A DNA stretch of 64,000 nucleotides from Succinispira mobilis DSM 6222 (GTDB taxonomy: Bacteria; Bacillota; Negativicutes; Acidaminococcales; Succinispiraceae). Shown in pieces: positions 61,795-64,000 of the stretch. Both the position numbers and the translations under genes were made by a program. How positions within the stretch are numbered: position 1 is the first letter of the stretch; the number at the start of each line of letters is the position of its first letter. The stretch covers positions 1-64,000 of the forward strand of contig NZ_KB913028.1 of assembly GCF_000384135.1 (NCBI RefSeq). Direction: 5' to 3'. The notes under the pieces are model-generated. The model saw nothing but the letters and a program-made list of their open reading frames with translations, did no database searches and had not been told where the DNA came from.

Positions 61795-61832
61795 AAGAAT
61801 CCACTCCTTCTATAAGTGGTAGTAGTTCAAAT
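61795..61832 (+). mobile_element. IS200/IS605-type right-end hairpin
   Basis: CCACT (61801-61805) and AGTGG (61815-61819) form a hairpin followed by TAGTAGTTCA, as at the right end of IS605-family elements. It lies about 70 bases beyond the tnpB relic, consistent with an internal deletion that left both ends. Confidence 0.65.
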
Positions 61833-61981
61833 CGCAGCTTTGTTCACTAGTAAATCATCTGTGCCAAATATCTTAATACTCCTTAACTGACTAATAAATC
61901 CACTTACACAATTTTCCTAACTTGCTTACTCTTAGCCCCTTTTGTTATAATTAGCCCATAATGTGAGAAAGGACTGAGCTT

Positions 61982-63706
61982 ATGCCACAAACTACTGTTG
62001 ATTTAATAATTATCAATGCCCAAATTTATAATAGCTTTAGCAAAAAATTTATTAAAAACAATCTCGTCGTAAAACAAGGAAAAATTCTATATATCGGCCA
62101 AAATATTCAAGAGTTTACGAGCTCCCAGATTGTTGATGCCCAAAATAACTATTTAATTCCCGGCTTAATCGATATCCATATGCATATAGAGAGCACAATG
62201 GCCACGCCCCAAGCTTTTGCGCATGAATTAGCGCGTCACGGCGTTACAACCATCATTTCCGAGCCACACGAAATTGCGAATGTCTTTGGTCGCGTCGGCG
62301 TAGAAAGCATGCTTACCGCCTCGGAAAATGCGCCTATTGATATTTTCTTCGGCGTTCCTAGTTCTGTCCCTTCAACTAATAGTGATTTAGAAAGTACTGG
62401 CGGGAAAATCACGCTAGAAGATTTACAAATCTTACTTAAACAACCGCAAGTAGTTTGCCTCGGTGAAATTATGAATTATATCGATGTGATTTACCGTGAG
62501 CAATCTAAAACTTTAGATTTAATTAACTACACTAAATCAAACTATCCTTATCTGGCGATTGAAGGGCATTGTCCGCGAATTGGCGATGTTGAATTAGCAA
62601 AAATGCTGTTTGCGGGTGTTCATTCTGATCATACCCAACAAACTGTCGCGGGCTTAATTGACCGCTTTTTACAAGGCATGTTTGTTGAAATTCAAAGCAA
62701 ATCCTTAAAAGCTGATATTATTGCCTGTATTCAAGAATATCAAATGTATGAGCGCCTAGCCTTAGTTACTGATGATATTATGGCCGATGAATTTGTTAGC
62801 AAGGGGCAACTAGATAAAAATCTACGTAAATTAATCCAGTTAGGTATTAAGCCCGAGCTAGCAATTTATCTGGCTACCTATACCCCAGCGCTACACATCG
62901 GTTGGCGGGATCGCGGTTGTCTAGCGGCGGGTAAAATTGCTGACTTTTTTATCACGGATAACCTAACCGAACTACCGATTTTAGCTACATATAAAAGTGG
63001 TAAAAAAATCTATGACCATACGCAAGAACATATTTTCTCAGCCAAAAGTTTAAACTTTCCCGCACACTTTTATCAAAGTGTACATTGTCACCCCTTAACC
63101 GTACAACAACTGCAAATACCTGTTAAAACTACGGCCGCCAGTGTCCGCTGCAATGTCTTTGAACTAGTCGCCGATGCTACTTTTACGCAAGCTAAACAAG
63201 CTGATATTCCCGTTAAGGATGGTCTGTTAGATTGGCAAGCCAGTGATTTTGCTCTAGCTTTAGTCCTAGAACGCCATGGACGAGGTCAGTTACAACCAGC
63301 TTTAGCCTTAGTCGGCGGGGTATGTCTCCAAAGCGGCGCGATTGCCACCACCTATGCGCATGATCATCATAATTTACTGGCTATTGGTCGTAATATTCCC
63401 GATTTGTTGTTTGCCGTTAACCGTGTAATTGAGCAACAAGGAGCTTATCTAGCCGTTTTAAATGAAACTGTTTTAGCCGAAGTACCTTTACCAATTGCGG
63501 GAATTCTCTCGCCTCTATCAATGCCCGAACTAGCTCTAGAAGTTCAAGCCCTAAAGCAAGCGTTTGCGCAATTAGGTTACGCCCATAAAAATCCACTGAT
63601 GTCCCTAAGTACTATTAGTTTACCGGTTAGCCCGGAGCTAAAACTAACTGATAAAGGGCTAATTGAAGTAAAGTCGCAAACTATTTTACCGCTCATAGTT
63701 GAATAG
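61982..63706 (+). CDS. ade: adenine deaminase
   Basis: A 574-residue amidohydrolase converting adenine to hypoxanthine. Metal and active-site blocks: PGLIDIHMHIESTM (about 60-73), ARHGVTTIISEPHEIANVFG (about 87-106), GEIMNYIDVI, EGHCPRI and HSDHTQQT, and TDDIMADEF (about 260). The C-terminal half (about 350-574) is the usual Ade extension with RHGRGQLQPALALVGG. RBS GAAAGGAC. It stands alone, enclosed by an inverted pair of IS-like ends and next to an IS605 relic, so its arrival by transfer is possible. Confidence 0.95.
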   Translation: MPQTTVDLIIINAQIYNSFSKKFIKNNLVVKQGKILYIGQNIQEFTSSQIVDAQNNYLIPGLIDIHMHIESTMATPQAFAHELARHGVTTIISEPHEIANVFGRVGVESMLTASENAPIDIFFGVPSSVPSTNSDLESTGGKITLEDLQILLKQPQVVCLGEIMNYIDVIYREQSKTLDLINYTKSNYPYLAIEGHCPRIGDVELAKMLFAGVHSDHTQQTVAGLIDRFLQGMFVEIQSKSLKADIIACIQEYQMYERLALVTDDIMADEFVSKGQLDKNLRKLIQLGIKPELAIYLATYTPALHIGWRDRGCLAAGKIADFFITDNLTELPILATYKSGKKIYDHTQEHIFSAKSLNFPAHFYQSVHCHPLTVQQLQIPVKTTAASVRCNVFELVADATFTQAKQADIPVKDGLLDWQASDFALALVLERHGRGQLQPALALVGGVCLQSGAIATTYAHDHHNLLAIGRNIPDLLFAVNRVIEQQGAYLAVLNETVLAEVPLPIAGILSPLSMPELALEVQALKQAFAQLGYAHKNPLMSLSTISLPVSPELKLTDKGLIEVKSQTILPLIVE

Positions 63707-63800
63707 CTTTAAAACTGATTTTATTAATGCTTATACTGAAGGTTGTAACAAGCGTTAAAAAACTAAAACGTGTTTCTTTTGGTCTTAGAAATTTCAATCG

Positions 63801-63927
63801 TTTCCGTAATAGATTATTATTCATTGCTTCTTCAAAAAGTTAAAACTGGATTAAGAACTTTTTCATTCTTAATCCAGTCTAAATATACTTCTTTATTATT
63901 CACACCACAACATTTGACATAGAACCC
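63801..63927 (+). repeat. repeat B, copy 2, with ISL3-like end
   Basis: Near-copy of 10397-10522, including the hairpin ACTGGATTAAGAA ... TTCTTAATCCAGT (around 63844-63876). Its last 37 bases are, in reverse complement, GGTTCTATGTCAAATGTTG and onward, the inverted partner of 61434-61470. Behind ade it may also act as terminator. Confidence 0.85.
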
Positions 63928-63930
63928 AAA

Positions 63931-63958
63931 AAAGGGACTTCCAATTGGAAGTCCCTTT
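63931..63958 (-). terminator. perfect palindrome, probable terminator
   Basis: A 28-base palindrome without loop, core GGGACTTCCAATTGGAAGTCCC. On the minus strand CCCTTTTTTGGG follows, so it may end a leftward gene beyond the window; on the plus strand CTTTAATTAC follows. Confidence 0.65.
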
Positions 63959-64000
63959 AATTACTTGCTTAGTTTTTTCTAGAAGAAGAATTGTACGAAT

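Overview
The window is an AT-rich (roughly 37% GC by eye) stretch of chromosome from a Firmicute. Several things point to a diderm member of the class Negativicutes: low-GC Firmicute gene blocks (ffs-dnaX-ybaB-recR-bofA, walJ-htrA-rlmH), frequent TTG and GTG starts behind strong Shine-Dalgarno sites, a siroheme/tetrapyrrole operon with fused cobA-hemD, and a gene fragment at 24933-25058 that looks like the C-terminal strands of an outer-membrane autotransporter barrel. Assignment below class level is not attempted.

Layout. 1-500: promoters and antiterminator-like leader of an rRNA operon transcribed leftwards off the window. 0.5-10 kb: a membrane-protein pair with an M20 amidohydrolase, cysE with an orphan GltD-like flavoprotein, cstA, a DedA/VTT protein and a sodium:solute symporter. 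10.1-10.5 kb: two repeats that look like IS ends. 10.7-11.2 kb: four tRNA genes with consensus promoters. 11-18 kb: peptidase, small membrane and VOC proteins, MscS channel, HD-GYP phosphodiesterase, lipoproteins, orphan MetQ, thioesterase. 18-28 kb: a diguanylate cyclase and a GGDEF-EAL protein on either side of a 1476-residue helicase with a nuclease-like C-terminus, then an AraC-type regulator. 28-35 kb: rlmH, htrA, walJ, a Fur/PerR regulator with a visible operator, tex, a split lysine exporter. 35-38 kb: an FtsA-like ATPase and a degenerate GGDEF protein. 38.5-47.2 kb: leftward operon nudix-LCP-sirC-hemA-hemC-cobA/hemD-hemB-hemL, making uroporphyrinogen III and precorrin-2 from glutamyl-tRNA. 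47-51 kb: divergent ppx and ppk1. 51-56 kb: small ORF, DnaA-box intergenic region, yigZ, then a P-type ATPase behind a structured leader with a terminator, and a tandem universal stress protein. 56-59.5 kb: tRNA-Ser, SRP RNA, dnaX, ybaB, recR, bofA. 59.5-64 kb: a mobile-element graveyard (repeat A, inverted ISL3-like ends, a decayed IS605-type tnpB) around a dicarboxylate symporter and adenine deaminase.

The strongest candidates for something new are the helicase-nuclease protein (a possible single-gene defence protein related to the DUF4011-helicase-Vsr type), the structured leader of the P-type ATPase (52597-52698), and the inverted ISL3-like ends that bracket ade. Four proteins with c-di-GMP-related domains (HD-GYP, GGDEF, GGDEF-EAL, degenerate GGDEF) lie within 23 kb. 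No CRISPR array, prophage or intact transposase was seen.
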